Assembly: GCA_002835675.1 (NCBI GenBank)
Contig: PIZR01000004.1
Coordinates: forward strand, 211,381-275,380
Source of the DNA: Bacillus sp. BA3
GTDB taxonomy: Bacteria; Bacillota; Bacilli; Bacillales; DSM-1321
Direction of reading: 5' to 3'
DNA: 64,000 nt
The notes under the pieces were generated by a model. It saw only the letters and a list, made by a program, of their open reading frames with translations. It was not told the DNA's origin and searched no databases. Of the stretch, positions 54,429-63,652 are shown in pieces (positions within the stretch are counted from its first letter, which is position 1; each line of letters opens with the position of its first letter). The position numbers and the translations under genes are program-made.

Positions 54429-54953
54429 ATGAAGGACTTAAAGCATATTGTCGTCGCTTTTGATGGAAACGAAGAGAGTAAACGGGCTGTCGAATATGGA
54501 GCAACATTGAAAAAGGCCTTTCCAAAAGCCGAGTTGACCGTAGTTCATGTCCTAAATGATAAAGTTGAACAGCGTATCGTGGGAGACGCCTCTGCTCCAG
54601 GGTTCGTACCTGCTGCCGGATTTTATGTAGATCCAGTCCAGTCACATCCTGTTGTTGAAGTTGATCAGCCACGAAATCAAAAGGTAAATGACACCCCTTC
54701 CGCCATCGAGAATAGTATTCAGAACGCAGAAAGTAATACGTTGAGATTATTAAGTGAATGTCAAGTCAAGGGGAAATTCGAACTATTGGAAGGATATGCG
54801 CCAGATAGCGTATGTGACTTTGCAGCAAGAACTTCAGCTGATCTTATCGTAGTCGGCAATAGCGATAAAAGTGGTTTGGAAAAGTTCTTCCTTGGCAGTA
54901 CAAGTAGTTCCATTTTGAAAAACGCACCCTGTTCGGTATTCATTGCAAAATGA
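54429..54953 (+). CDS. Universal stress protein (UspA family)
   Basis: A 174-residue Usp with the ATP-binding motif G-x2-G-x9-G-S/T near the end (GNSDKSGLEKFFLGSTSSS). The first strand is HIVVAFDGNEESKRAVEYG. A 25-residue insert (about residues 62-95) is longer than in most family members. ATG at 54429 with GGGGAGAG upstream. Confidence 0.85.
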   Translation: MKDLKHIVVAFDGNEESKRAVEYGATLKKAFPKAELTVVHVLNDKVEQRIVGDASAPGFVPAAGFYVDPVQSHPVVEVDQPRNQKVNDTPSAIENSIQNAESNTLRLLSECQVKGKFELLEGYAPDSVCDFAARTSADLIVVGNSDKSGLEKFFLGSTSSSILKNAPCSVFIAK

Positions 54954-54989
54954 AAATTGAGCCGGTTCACACTAGTTGTTCATACTTCG

Positions 54990-55024
54990 AAAAAGTCCGG
55001 TTTCTTATAGAATCCGGACTTTTT
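54990..55024 (+). terminator. Terminator of the Usp gene
   Basis: AAAAGTCCGG/CCGGACTTTT stem and T-run. Confidence 0.92.
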
Positions 55025-55362
55025 GTTGGATTTTTCAGTAATACATGTATTGTTTGTATCTAAAACCACATCCCTGCACCAGTTCGAACTGTTCACTCTC
55101 AGCCTATTTGGCTCCCCTTTGGAAGTATTTAATTTTCGATCATCGGTTAGAATATTACAATTAAAGAAATGCACATGTCATCAAAAATCGCCGTTCCCAT
55201 TTTATGGCGATATTCTTTCGTTTATCCAACTTCTTTACAGACCTTCAATACACCTGCTATTAACCATGTTAGATGGCTAAATACGACAATTTTTCTATAG
55301 ACTCACTAAGATTTGATTTGGTATCTTTATTAAGCCTAATTTACATTGGGGAGGGAATGGAC
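55025..55362. other. Intergenic region before the CDF gene
   Basis: About 340 bp, no gene. One modest hairpin (ATCGCC/GGCGAT at about 55187-55213) with no T-run. Presumed to carry the CDF promoter. Confidence 0.35.
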
Positions 55363-56250
55363 ATGGATAAACATTCGATTTCAGCTGAAAAAGGCGCGTA
55401 CATAAGCATCGCCGCTTACATATTCTTGTCTGCTCTTAAATTGTCATTCGGTTATTTTGGAGATTCCAAAGGGCTTTGGGCTGATGGTTTAAATAATACG
55501 ACTGACATCATCGCTTCCATAGCCGTATTGATCGGTTTAAAAATTTCAAAGAGACCTCCCGATGATAATCATTCATATGGTCATTTACGGGCGGAAACCG
55601 TAGCCTCGTTGGTAGCTGCCTTCATCATGATCACCGTGGGCCTCCAGGTTGTATTCAGTGCCATTGAATCCTTCTTTCACCAAGATTCAACAACCGTTCC
55701 CAGTATGCTGACCGGCTATGTAGCTCTATTCTCTGCAATCTTCATGTACGGAATCTACCGTTATAACTTATCTCTAAGTAAAAAGATCAACAGCTCTTCC
55801 ATCTATGCCGTCGCACAGGATAATCGATCCGATGCCCTTGTCAGTGTTGGTGCTTTCATTGGAATCCTCGGCACCAAGATGGGAATCCCTTGGCTGGATG
55901 CGATAGCTGCAGCAGTCGTGGGGATCATTATCTGTAAAACAGCCTGGGATATCTTTCGTGATGCCTCCATCTCTTTAACCGATGGTTTCGACGAGCAGCT
56001 CCTGCAAAAGATCGGAAAAACCATTATATTGACAGAAGGTGTTAAAGAAATGAGTGAAATTAAAGCCCGGATGCACGGAAGTGAAATCCTGCTCGAAACT
56101 ACCGTTCACGTTAACCCCCTTTTGACCGTCATTCAAGGTCATGATATTACGGTTAAAATCGAAGAGAATCTTTTGAAGGAATATAATATTCAGCATGTGA
56201 TCGTTCATATCGAACCATATGCATTTCATAAAAAAGGTAACCGTCATTAA
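55363..56250 (+). CDS. Cation diffusion facilitator (MneP/YdfM-like)
   Basis: A 295-residue CDF exporter with six membrane helices and a cytoplasmic C-terminal domain. Metal sites are DGLNNTTD in TM2 and DNRSDALVS in TM5; HSYGHLRAET lies between TM2 and TM3. The DGLNNTTD form and DENH/DDNHxYGHLRAET context recall the manganese exporter MneP (YdfM) of B. subtilis, so manganese is the best guess. ATG at 55363, 7 nt after GAGGG; a second ATG lies 6 nt upstream. Confidence 0.85.
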   Translation: MDKHSISAEKGAYISIAAYIFLSALKLSFGYFGDSKGLWADGLNNTTDIIASIAVLIGLKISKRPPDDNHSYGHLRAETVASLVAAFIMITVGLQVVFSAIESFFHQDSTTVPSMLTGYVALFSAIFMYGIYRYNLSLSKKINSSSIYAVAQDNRSDALVSVGAFIGILGTKMGIPWLDAIAAAVVGIIICKTAWDIFRDASISLTDGFDEQLLQKIGKTIILTEGVKEMSEIKARMHGSEILLETTVHVNPLLTVIQGHDITVKIEENLLKEYNIQHVIVHIEPYAFHKKGNRH

Positions 56251-56272
56251 CTTTACGGATACCTTTTTTTGT
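56229..56272 (+). terminator. Terminator overlapping the CDF stop
   Basis: AAAAAAGGTA.CCGT pairs with ACGG.TACCTTTTTTT; the 5' arm covers the last codons of the gene. Confidence 0.85.
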
Positions 56273-56485
56273 TATTAATTCCTGTAATTACTGTAATAAA
56301 ACTGTGTCAAAAAAAGGTATTTATTGATTGATTGCCGAATATTATCCAATTGACACATGTTAAAAGAACAGTAATCTGTTATCATGAAAACAGCATGTAA
56401 TTATTTTGATATTTTGTAATTTTATTCTAATAAAGCACTTTCTGGGTCAAAAGTAAATTCATTTTCCTACAGTATGGAGGGCAAA

Positions 56486-57595
56486 ATGGTATCTAATCGA
56501 GAAATGACCATTCACTTTTTATCTTCTCAAAAAACCAGCATCATTTCCAAATGGAAAGATGAGTTGCTGCATTTACCTGACGGTTATCTAGGGTATTTTA
56601 AAGGAGAAGTGGAAAATATTTTTAATCTGCTAATGGATCAGCTTGGAAAATCGGATACTGAAATAGGCGATGTACTGAAGGTCGTAGGGGAAAAAATTGC
56701 GTCTGATCGAGTTAATAAGCAATTGGATATGGAAAATTTCTTTTCCACTGCAACCATCGGGAGATCCATCATCATTGAGCACGTATTGAATTCCGAAGCA
56801 CCCAAAGAAGAAATATCGGATCTAATTAAGCAAATAAACGTTTGCTTCGATAAACTCATTCATTTTGCATTATCCCATTATACCGAATTGAAAACGATGG
56901 AACTTGAAGAACGCTATCAATTCATAAGCCCAAACCATAAAGACCGTTTGACGCTACTTGGCCAAATGACCTCAAGTTTTGTCCATGAATTCAGAAATCC
57001 ACTGACTTCCATCATGGGATTCATACAATTGTTACAGGCAGAACAGCCTGAAATAAAATACCTTGATATCATTTCAAAGGAATTGGATCAGCTCAATTAC
57101 CGGATCACACAATTCCTTAATATTTCCAAAAAGGAAACTTCAACATCACCACCTGATCTATTTTCAATTGCTCAGCTTGTGAATGAGGTAATCGAATTTC
57201 TATATCCAAGCATCTTGGAAGTAAATGCTTCCATTACATGTAATATTGCCGAGGATGCCGAAATTTCCGGTTCTAAAGAAGAATTCCGTCAGGTTTTACT
57301 TAATATTATTTTAAATGCTCTTGATGTGGTTGCAGGGATGCCTTCCCCATCCATTTACATTTCAGGCTCTGAATCACCACCCGGCATTCTTACTTTAAAT
57401 ATATCGAACAACGGGCCGAAGATACCTGACGACGTTTTGCCGAATATTTTTGAACCATTCATCACCACCAAAAAAAGGGGAACGGGATTGGGATTATTCG
57501 TCTGTAAAGAAATCGTCTTAAAGCATCATGGAACCTTAACCTGTCACTCTACCGATTTCCTAACGACCTTTTCCATACAATTGAAAACTAAATAA
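56486..57595 (+). CDS. Soluble sensor histidine kinase
   Basis: A 369-residue kinase without membrane spans. The first 130 residues form a helical domain of unknown ligand, somewhat like RsbRD-type N-termini. H-box SSFVHEFRNPLTSIMGFIQ (phospho-His about residue 170), N-box LNIILNALDVV, G1 and F-boxes (NNGPKIPDDVLPNIFEPF) and G2 GTGLGLF are complete. No response regulator is adjacent, as for orphan sporulation-type kinases (KinA-KinE), so feed-in to the Spo0 phosphorelay is possible. ATG at 56486 with GGAGGG 7 nt upstream. Confidence 0.85.
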   Translation: MVSNREMTIHFLSSQKTSIISKWKDELLHLPDGYLGYFKGEVENIFNLLMDQLGKSDTEIGDVLKVVGEKIASDRVNKQLDMENFFSTATIGRSIIIEHVLNSEAPKEEISDLIKQINVCFDKLIHFALSHYTELKTMELEERYQFISPNHKDRLTLLGQMTSSFVHEFRNPLTSIMGFIQLLQAEQPEIKYLDIISKELDQLNYRITQFLNISKKETSTSPPDLFSIAQLVNEVIEFLYPSILEVNASITCNIAEDAEISGSKEEFRQVLLNIILNALDVVAGMPSPSIYISGSESPPGILTLNISNNGPKIPDDVLPNIFEPFITTKKRGTGLGLFVCKEIVLKHHGTLTCHSTDFLTTFSIQLKTK

Positions 57596-57813
57596 TGGAT
57601 AAACAACCTTTTTTACTTAGGTTTTTAGTGTGAAATTTTTGACTGATTGACGTCCAGTTACTTATACTAATAGGTAGGTTCCACTACTAATCGAGGTGAA
57701 TGATCCTATAGATTGAAAATATAAACCAGCATAATTTTCATACAAGATAGACAAGACTTATTTTTCATCTAACATTTTATACACTAAATATCATTTCATT
57801 CATTATTGGTTTT

Positions 57814-57868
57814 GGGAGGTGACTGGGATAATTAAATCGTTTTGCGATTCAATTAAGTCCCACACTAA
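57814..57868 (+). promoter_or_regulatory. Hairpin between Shine-Dalgarno and TTG start, first MpfA-type gene
   Basis: GGAGGTGA (57815-57822), 1-2 nt, then a hairpin at 57824-57862 (TGGGA.TAATT.AATCG with CGATT.AATTA..TCCCA, loop TTTTG, about 15 bp with one mismatch and a 2-nt bulge), then CACTAA, then TTG. Folded, the Shine-Dalgarno comes 8-10 nt from the start. Otherwise it is 50 nt away. See findings. Confidence 0.7.
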
Positions 57869-59200
57869 TTGGACATATTAAGTTTTTTATTCGTCATTAT
57901 TTTAATCGCTTTAACGGCCTTTTTTGTAGCTTCTGAATTTTCGATCATAAGGGTTCGCAGCTCCAGGATCGATCAATTGATTGAAGAGGGAAATAAAAAA
58001 GCCATTGCGGCTAAGAAGGTTACATCCGATCTTGATGAGTACCTATCCGCGACACAGCTTGGTATTACCGTTACTGCCCTTGGATTGGGGTGGCTTGGAC
58101 AGCCGACCGTCCTAAAATTGGTTGGTCCATTATTCAATGCCTTGAATTTCCCTCAAGAAGTCACAAGCATTCTGACATTCGTCATTTCATTTTCCCTGAT
58201 TACGTTCCTGAATGTGGTTGTAGGTGAATTGGCTCCAAAGACGGTTGCCATCCAAAAGGCTGAGCAAGTGGCCTTGGCAATTGCCAGCCCGCTGATATTT
58301 TTCCATAAGATAGCCTTTCCCTTCATCTGGGCCTTGAATCATTCTTCCCGATTAGTTGTCGGTTTATTTGGCTTCAAGCCAGCATCCGAAAGCGAAATAG
58401 CCCATACGGAAGAAGAATTGCGTTTCATCCTATCAGATAGCTATAAAAGCGGAGAGATCAACCAGTCGGAATTTAAATATGTAAACAACATCTTTGAATT
58501 CGATGATCGTGTTGCCAAAGAAATCATGGTTCCTAGGACGGAAATCATGACCATATCCAAAGATGATACGGTTCAGGAATTCGTCGATGTCGCCAAATTG
58601 GAAAAATACACTCGATATCCTGTTGTCGAAGGTGATAAAGACCATGTCATCGGCTTAGTGAACTTAAAGGAAGTTTTCTCGGATCTTATAAAGAATCGGG
58701 AAATCCATATCAAAGCGATAGAAAATTACGCTCGTCCGATCATTCGGGTAATGGAAAATATCCCGATTCACGATTTGCTGTTAAAAATGCAAAAAGAACG
58801 CATTCATATGGCTATTTTGATGGATGAATACGGCGGGACTTCCGGACTTGTCACAGTCGAGGATATCCTCGAGGAAATCGTTGGCGAAATTCGTGATGAA
58901 TTCGATATCGATGAAGTTGCCTCGATCAGGAAAATTAAAGATGGCCATTATATTTTAGATTCTAAACTTCTTGTAAAGGAAGTGAATGATTTACTTGGCA
59001 TTCACTTAGAAGAAGATGATGTCGATACGATAGGCGGATGGGTCCTTACTGAAAATTATGATGTGAAGGTAGGGGACATCATGGAAAAAGACGGCTTCTG
59101 CTTTAAAGTGATTGAAATGGAAGATCACGCCATTCGTTCTATCGAGGTGACAAAAAAGGTCGTTCAGCTTCCTCTGGAAGAAGACCTTACCCAAGGATAA
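57869..59200 (+). CDS. DUF21-CBS-CorC/HlyC exporter, MpfA/YhdP-like (1)
   Basis: A 443-residue membrane protein: N-terminal DUF21 domain (residues 1-190, about four helices), two CBS domains (about 215-340) and C-terminal CorC/HlyC domain. EMVPRTEI-like [33 protein letters not shown] are family hallmarks. B. subtilis YhdP (MpfA) of this family exports magnesium. Starts with TTG; an in-frame TAA directly precedes it, which fixes the start. No Shine-Dalgarno within 20 nt: only the distant one across the hairpin. Confidence 0.88.
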   Translation: MDILSFLFVIILIALTAFFVASEFSIIRVRSSRIDQLIEEGNKKAIAAKKVTSDLDEYLSATQLGITVTALGLGWLGQPTVLKLVGPLFNALNFPQEVTSILTFVISFSLITFLNVVVGELAPKTVAIQKAEQVALAIASPLIFFHKIAFPFIWALNHSSRLVVGLFGFKPASESEIAHTEEELRFILSDSYKSGEINQSEFKYVNNIFEFDDRVAKEIMVPRTEIMTISKDDTVQEFVDVAKLEKYTRYPVVEGDKDHVIGLVNLKEVFSDLIKNREIHIKAIENYARPIIRVMENIPIHDLLLKMQKERIHMAILMDEYGGTSGLVTVEDILEEIVGEIRDEFDIDEVASIRKIKDGHYILDSKLLVKEVNDLLGIHLEEDDVDTIGGWVLTENYDVKVGDIMEKDGFCFKVIEMEDHAIRSIEVTKKVVQLPLEEDLTQG

Positions 59201-59205
59201 TGATT

Positions 59206-59248
59206 AAAAACAGCCACGTAAAAGGTGATTTTACGTGGCTGTTTTTTC
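59206..59248. terminator. Bidirectional terminator
   Basis: AAAAACAGCCACGTAAAA/TTTTACGTGGCTGTTTTT with GGTGA loop. Confidence 0.95.
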
Positions 59249-59254
59249 GATTTT

Positions 59255-59887
59255 TCATTTATCGGGAAACCGTCCCATTTTTTTGACCGTTACGATTGGA
59301 GGTGTACTCTTTTTTTTCCATAGAATATACAGCATGATAAAGATAAAGGAAAAACCAGCAGCCGGAATGAGATAAGGTTCGGTTATTTCCCGGATTTGCT
59401 GCCAATTCTCGCCGAGGATCCGCCCTAAGGTCAGAAACAAGATGGTCCAAGGTATGACAGCCGCAACCGTATAAAATATAAACTTCCATACGGACATCCT
59501 CGCAATTCCGGCAGGGATGGAAATGGCATGGCGAACCACTGGAATGAACCGAGCCGTAAAAATCACGCCTACGCCATACCTTTGAAACCATTCCTCAGCA
59601 TGTACAATATGATTTTCTTTAATTAATATATATTTTCCATACTTCAAGAGAAAGGGCCGTCCTCCATAATAACCAGCCCAATAGAGAAATAGCTGTGCCA
59701 TCGTCCCGCCTGCCACTCCTGCAAGAACAGCTCCCCAAAAATTCATTTTCCCCAGGCCGACGACATAACCACCGTATCCGAGAACAAGCTCACTCGGGAT
59801 GATTTCAACCATCAGCCCCAATAAAATCCCCATATACCCCATTTCCGCAAACCAATTCAATATCGTCATAATAAGCTGTGATATCAT
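59255..59887 (-). CDS. DedA/VTT family membrane protein
   Basis: A 210-residue protein with re-entrant loops and about five hydrophobic stretches. EIIPSELVLGYGGYV and FTARFIPVVRHAISIPAG are the DedA hallmarks (key Glu and Arg). Members act in lipid or bactoprenyl-carrier recycling and membrane potential. Basic tail (KKMGRFPDK). Single gene facing the mpfA-like gene. Confidence 0.88.
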   Translation of the reverse strand: MISQLIMTILNWFAEMGYMGILLGLMVEIIPSELVLGYGGYVVGLGKMNFWGAVLAGVAGGTMAQLFLYWAGYYGGRPFLLKYGKYILIKENHIVHAEEWFQRYGVGVIFTARFIPVVRHAISIPAGIARMSVWKFIFYTVAAVIPWTILFLTLGRILGENWQQIREITEPYLIPAAGFSFIFIMLYILWKKKSTPPIVTVKKMGRFPDK

Positions 59888-60007
59888 GCTATCGGACTCC
59901 CCTTACCGCTAATTTCAAATTGTTTGTCCTTCTATCCTATTTCAGCTCATGAGGTTCTATTCGATTTTTCATACCAGCTTCACAATACATCACATTTTGG
60001 AATGCAC

Positions 60008-60043
60008 AAAAAAAGACCAGCTGATATGTACTCCGGTCTCTTT
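60008..60043 (-). terminator. Terminator of the small 54-residue gene
   Basis: AGACC.../GGTCT stem; T-run of seven on the minus strand. Confidence 0.65.
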
Positions 60044-60046
60044 GCA

Positions 60047-60211
60047 TCAATATTCTTTTAGCTCCCGTTTTTGGGAAAATTGAGAAAAAACAGCTGTGGT
60101 GAGTAAGGATGAATCATTTTGTGAAACATTAGTGAAAATCTCCTGGCGTGATTTCGTTTTTTCGATATGAATCCCGAGATTTTTATACTTGTTGATTTTT
60201 TGATTATTCAT
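60047..60211 (-). CDS. Small hypothetical protein, 54 residues
   Basis: Reads MNNQKINKYKNLG.., basic at first, then Ser/Gln/Thr-rich, ending QKRELKEY. AAAGGGAGGG 6-7 nt before ATG and a terminator directly after support a true gene. No similarity recognised. Soluble, no signal. Confidence 0.7.
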   Translation of the reverse strand: MNNQKINKYKNLGIHIEKTKSRQEIFTNVSQNDSSLLTTAVFSQFSQKRELKEY

Positions 60212-60302
60212 GCTTACCCTCCCTTTCTGCTGTACCGTTATCCTTTAACTTCCCATTTAACGAAGAGATGAAACCTGTTTAAACGATGGGATCAAAAAAC
60301 AA

Positions 60303-61016
60303 TCAATTGACTTGAATCGTTTGCAGTTGATGTTCGTGCACTTCGTCTTTTTCAACATGTACCTGCACCTTATAGGTTCCCGATTCTTCGAAAGATACCT
60401 TATTTAGATATGTTCCATTTCCATCTTCTTCAGCTTTGGTGAAATGACTCTCTTCGCTGCCTTCCTTCCAGACCTCGAAATTCACATCTGCATTTGTCAG
60501 TGGTTTCCCATTCAATTCAACGGTCGCTTCAAAGTTTGAACTTTTTCCTGCCTTTACTGGGTTACTTTGAAACTCGATGGATACATCCGTACTAGGATGA
60601 ACCGATGCACCTTCACTTTCATGTTCAGGAACGACAACTTCTTTTTCAGGCATTACATGAAGGCCTTTAGCCGTTACATGGGAGACTACAATATATTTGC
60701 CTTGTTCTTCAAAAGTATGCATCACTTGATACATTCCACTTCCAGTATTCTTCGCTTCAAGCATTTCCCGTTTATCCTGTCCGGACTTTCTCACTTCAAA
60801 CAGTACCTCATCAGCTTCATTCACCAATTGGCTTCCCTGTTTCACTGTCGTTTCAAGAATGACTTCTTTTCCAGGCTCCACTTTCCCTTTAATGACAATT
60901 GATGCATCCATCGATTCTGGAACAGCACTGTTCACTTCTTTATCCTCTGGCATTTCAGCCTCTTGACACCCAGCTAGCATAACTAACAATGCAGTACACA
61001 TATAAAGTTTTTTCAT
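60303..61016 (-). CDS. FixH/YtkA-like lipoprotein with two repeats
   Basis: A 237-residue lipoprotein: signal with lipobox LAGC (Cys17), linker rich in Glu, and two copies of an immunoglobulin-like YtkA/FixH domain (about 35-125 and 145-237; each ends G.Y...V.FEE.G.Y.V..HV). Homologous lipoproteins are linked to copper/cytochrome handling, not shown here. Anchored outside. Confidence 0.85.
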   Translation of the reverse strand: MKKLYMCTALLVMLAGCQEAEMPEDKEVNSAVPESMDASIVIKGKVEPGKEVILETTVKQGSQLVNEADEVLFEVRKSGQDKREMLEAKNTGSGMYQVMHTFEEQGKYIVVSHVTAKGLHVMPEKEVVVPEHESEGASVHPSTDVSIEFQSNPVKAGKSSNFEATVELNGKPLTNADVNFEVWKEGSEESHFTKAEEDGNGTYLNKVSFEESGTYKVQVHVEKDEVHEHQLQTIQVN

Positions 61017-61110
61017 ATGAACTTCCCTTTACTATTTATTAGACTAAAAATCTGTCCTTTTCATATTGCCCATCCTTTCCATTTTTCAAATTTTTATACA
61101 TGATTCAAAA

Positions 61111-61683
61111 CTAAATCGTCCGCATCACGGTGACTGAAGTCAGCATGGCTACCGCGATGATCGTTAAAAATGAATATAAAAAGATTGAAGTCCCCACAAC
61201 GCTCAATCCGCAAAGCAATACGCATCCATCAATGAAAAAAATCAGCAGCCCTACATTGAGCCCACTTTTCCTGGATAGGATCTGTGCCAGCATATCCGTT
61301 CCGCCTGTAGAAGTCCCATACCGAAGCATCAAGCCGATTCCAAGTCCAATCAACCCTCCCCCGATTATCGCACTTACATAAATGGGAAGGCTCCATCCTG
61401 TGACAGCGTCGGAAAAAATGTCGATGCATAAAGAGGAAAAAAGCAAGCCATGCAAGCTGTTCAGAAATAATTTTTTTTCAAAATACCAAGCATATATATA
61501 TAATGGAATGCTGCTCAAAATCACACCCAGTCCGGTTGGAAGTCCTATATAGTAATGAAAAATCAGCCCAATCCCTATCATGCCACCATCCAATAAATGA
61601 TAAGGTATCAGAAAAAAATTGATTCCCACACCTACCAGCATGCTGCCAGCAATGATCGCTGCCATCCTTTCCATGATTTTCAT
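61111..61683 (-). CDS. YitT-family membrane protein, short form
   Basis: A 190-residue membrane protein with five to six helices, the YitT_membrane domain (FFLIPYHLLDGGMIGIGLI, RYGTSTGGTDMLAQIL). It lacks the C-terminal DUF2179 domain that most members have, like B. subtilis YitE. Start ATG at 61683, 8 nt after AAAGGGGG; an in-frame GTG at 61692 overlaps it. Function unknown. Confidence 0.85.
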   Translation of the reverse strand: MKIMERMAAIIAGSMLVGVGINFFLIPYHLLDGGMIGIGLIFHYYIGLPTGLGVILSSIPLYIYAWYFEKKLFLNSLHGLLFSSLCIDIFSDAVTGWSLPIYVSAIIGGGLIGLGIGLMLRYGTSTGGTDMLAQILSRKSGLNVGLLIFFIDGCVLLCGLSVVGTSIFLYSFLTIIAVAMLTSVTVMRTI

Positions 61684-62251
61684 GGCTGCCACCCCCTTTA
61701 ATCTTCATTTAAAACTTGTCTTGGTTTCTATAGAATATGTTTGTACCATCCAAAAAATAATGTAACTGACGAATTTTTTATGAAACGGCTCTTAGTTTTC
61801 TGAATATTCTATAATATGTTACAATAAAGTAGAGAAAACAGTCAAAAACAGCTAATTATTAGCTCAAACTGATCCTTTACAAGCAATTTACCGGATTTAA
61901 GGTGCCGTAAGCTGTTTGACTGAATGATTAACTCTTTCTATAATGAAAGTATTTAAATTAATTAGAATGAGGTGATTTGATGGGGCATTAAAGAATGTTC
62001 GTTTTGACGGACGGAAGCTGCTTTGCGTAACGGATATGTGCATCCTTTTGGAAAATGGCTGCACTCCTTCAGACAGAAATTCTTCTATTTCCCGTCTACG
62101 CATCGCTAATCGGCATATACTATTATTCTCTTCATCACTAAAAGAAATGGGAGTTCAAGCGGCTGCACATCTATTACCACAGCCATTTTGAAGTAATCCC
62201 AAAAATATTCAGCACGGAAAAAAAAATATACTTGTATATTTTAAAAATGTA
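61684..62251. other. Long leader region before the second MpfA-type gene
   Basis: About 570 bp. It holds the YitT gene promoter, one frameshifted ORF (61980-62191) and an AT-rich stretch before the second hairpin-linked start. No riboswitch I can name; I looked for M-box and yybP-ykoY features and found none convincing. Confidence 0.45.
61980..62191 (+). pseudogene. Broken small ORF (single frameshift near the start)
   Basis: A good start (GAGGTG, then ATG at 61980) reads ATG GGG CAT TAA. One base added in the G-run would open a frame of about 70 residues: GALKNVRFDGRKLLCVTD, then MCILLENGCTPSDRNSS and on to LLPQPF with TGA at 62189-62191. Pseudogene or sequence error. No family recognised. 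Part of the frame can also start at ATG 62036. Confidence 0.4.
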
Positions 62252-62298
62252 GGAGGTGTACTCCTTATTCGTCTCGAAGGCGAGTTAAGGGAGACTAT
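62252..62298 (+). promoter_or_regulatory. Hairpin between Shine-Dalgarno and TTG start, second MpfA-type gene
   Basis: GGAGGTG (62252-62258), TA, hairpin 62261-62293 (CTCCTTA...CTCG, loop AAGG, CGAG.TAAGG.GAG), then ACTAT and TTG. A second, nearer AAGGGAG lies in the 3' arm and would be hidden when folded. Same layout as 57814-57868. Confidence 0.7.
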
Positions 62299-63651
62299 TT
62301 GGACATAATAAACTTGGTTCTTATTGCCATTTTAATTGCTTTAACAGCATTTTTTGTAGCTACGGAGTTTGCGATTGTTAAAGTGAGAAGCACGAGGGTC
62401 GATCAATTAATTGAAGAAGGAACGAGGAATGCTATTTCAGCAAAGAAGGTCATCTCCAACCTGGATGAATACCTCTCAACTTGTCAGCTCGGAATTACCG
62501 TTACAGCTCTAGGGCTTGGATTCCTTGGGGAACCGACAGTTGAAAACATTTTGCGACCACTTTTAAATCAATTAAATCTTCCGGAGTCGGCTTCACATTT
62601 ACTCTCAGTTGCAATTGCCTTTTCTTTCATTACGTTCATACATGTCGTTGTTGGAGAATTGGCACCGAAAACATTGGCGATTCAAAAAGCGGAGCAAGTA
62701 ACATTATTGGTTTCGAAACCTTTAATTGCCTTTAACAAAGTCATGTATCCTTTCATTTGGGTACTGAATGGCTCTGCAAGGTCGCTTACAAGAATGCTAG
62801 GATTAAAAGCAGTTTCCGAACATGATTTGGCTCATACAGAAGAAGAGCTGCGTATCATTGTTTCCGAAAGCTACAAAAGTGGCGAAATTAACCAATCAGA
62901 GTTTAAATATGTGAATAAAATTTTTGAATTCGATGATCGGATTGCAAAAGAAATCATGGTTCCACGTACAGAAATTGCAACGGTATCCAAAGAAGATACG
63001 ATCCAGCAGTTTTTCACTGTTATGGCGGAAGAGAACTTTACACGATATCCTGTCATTGACGGTGATAAGGATCATGTTATCGGAATGGTCAATATCAAAG
63101 AGCTATTCACTGAAATGATAGATAAGAACAATCAGGCTGCGTCAACGATCGACCGATATGTTCGTCCGATCATCCGTGTCATTGACAGTATCCCCATTCA
63201 CGATTTACTTTTAAAAATGCAAAAGGAACGGATTCACATGGCTATCCTCATGGACGAATACGGCGGTACGTCAGGGTTGGTGACCGTTGAAGATATCCTT
63301 GAAGAAATCGTTGGCGATATCCGCGATGAGTTCGACCTGGATGAAGTGCCCGATGTCCGTAAATTAAAAGAAGATCACTACATCATCGATGCCAAGGTAT
63401 TGGTCAGCGAAGTGAATGACTTACTTGGATTGGATATCAATGATGAAGATATTGATACGATGGGCGGATGGATCCTTACCGAGAATTACGAGGCCAAACA
63501 AGGTGATATCCTGACTTACGGTCCTTATAACTTTAAGATAAAGGAAATGGAAGATCACCATATTCGTTATATTGAAATATATAAACAAGTAAAAGTCGTA
63601 AGCGAAGTAAAAGAATTCCCGATCATATCACAAACCGAAATCGTTTCATGA
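62299..63651 (+). CDS. DUF21-CBS-CorC/HlyC exporter, MpfA/YhdP-like (2)
   Basis: A 450-residue paralogue of the gene at 57869, nearly colinear and highly similar throughout, for example [36 protein letters not shown]21 membrane domain, two CBS domains, CorC/HlyC domain. Starts with TTG. It differs from the first mainly in the CBS part and the C-terminal tail. Candidate magnesium exporter; two copies in 6 kb suggest a local duplication, but intervening genes are not duplicated. Confidence 0.88.
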   Translation: MDIINLVLIAILIALTAFFVATEFAIVKVRSTRVDQLIEEGTRNAISAKKVISNLDEYLSTCQLGITVTALGLGFLGEPTVENILRPLLNQLNLPESASHLLSVAIAFSFITFIHVVVGELAPKTLAIQKAEQVTLLVSKPLIAFNKVMYPFIWVLNGSARSLTRMLGLKAVSEHDLAHTEEELRIIVSESYKSGEINQSEFKYVNKIFEFDDRIAKEIMVPRTEIATVSKEDTIQQFFTVMAEENFTRYPVIDGDKDHVIGMVNIKELFTEMIDKNNQAASTIDRYVRPIIRVIDSIPIHDLLLKMQKERIHMAILMDEYGGTSGLVTVEDILEEIVGDIRDEFDLDEVPDVRKLKEDHYIIDAKVLVSEVNDLLGLDINDEDIDTMGGWILTENYEAKQGDILTYGPYNFKIKEMEDHHIRYIEIYKQVKVVSEVKEFPIISQTEIVS

Positions 63652-63652
63652 T

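Noticed and set aside
61684-62298. M-box or yybP-ykoY riboswitch before mpfA-like gene 2
   Set aside because: I could not find the conserved core elements of either class.
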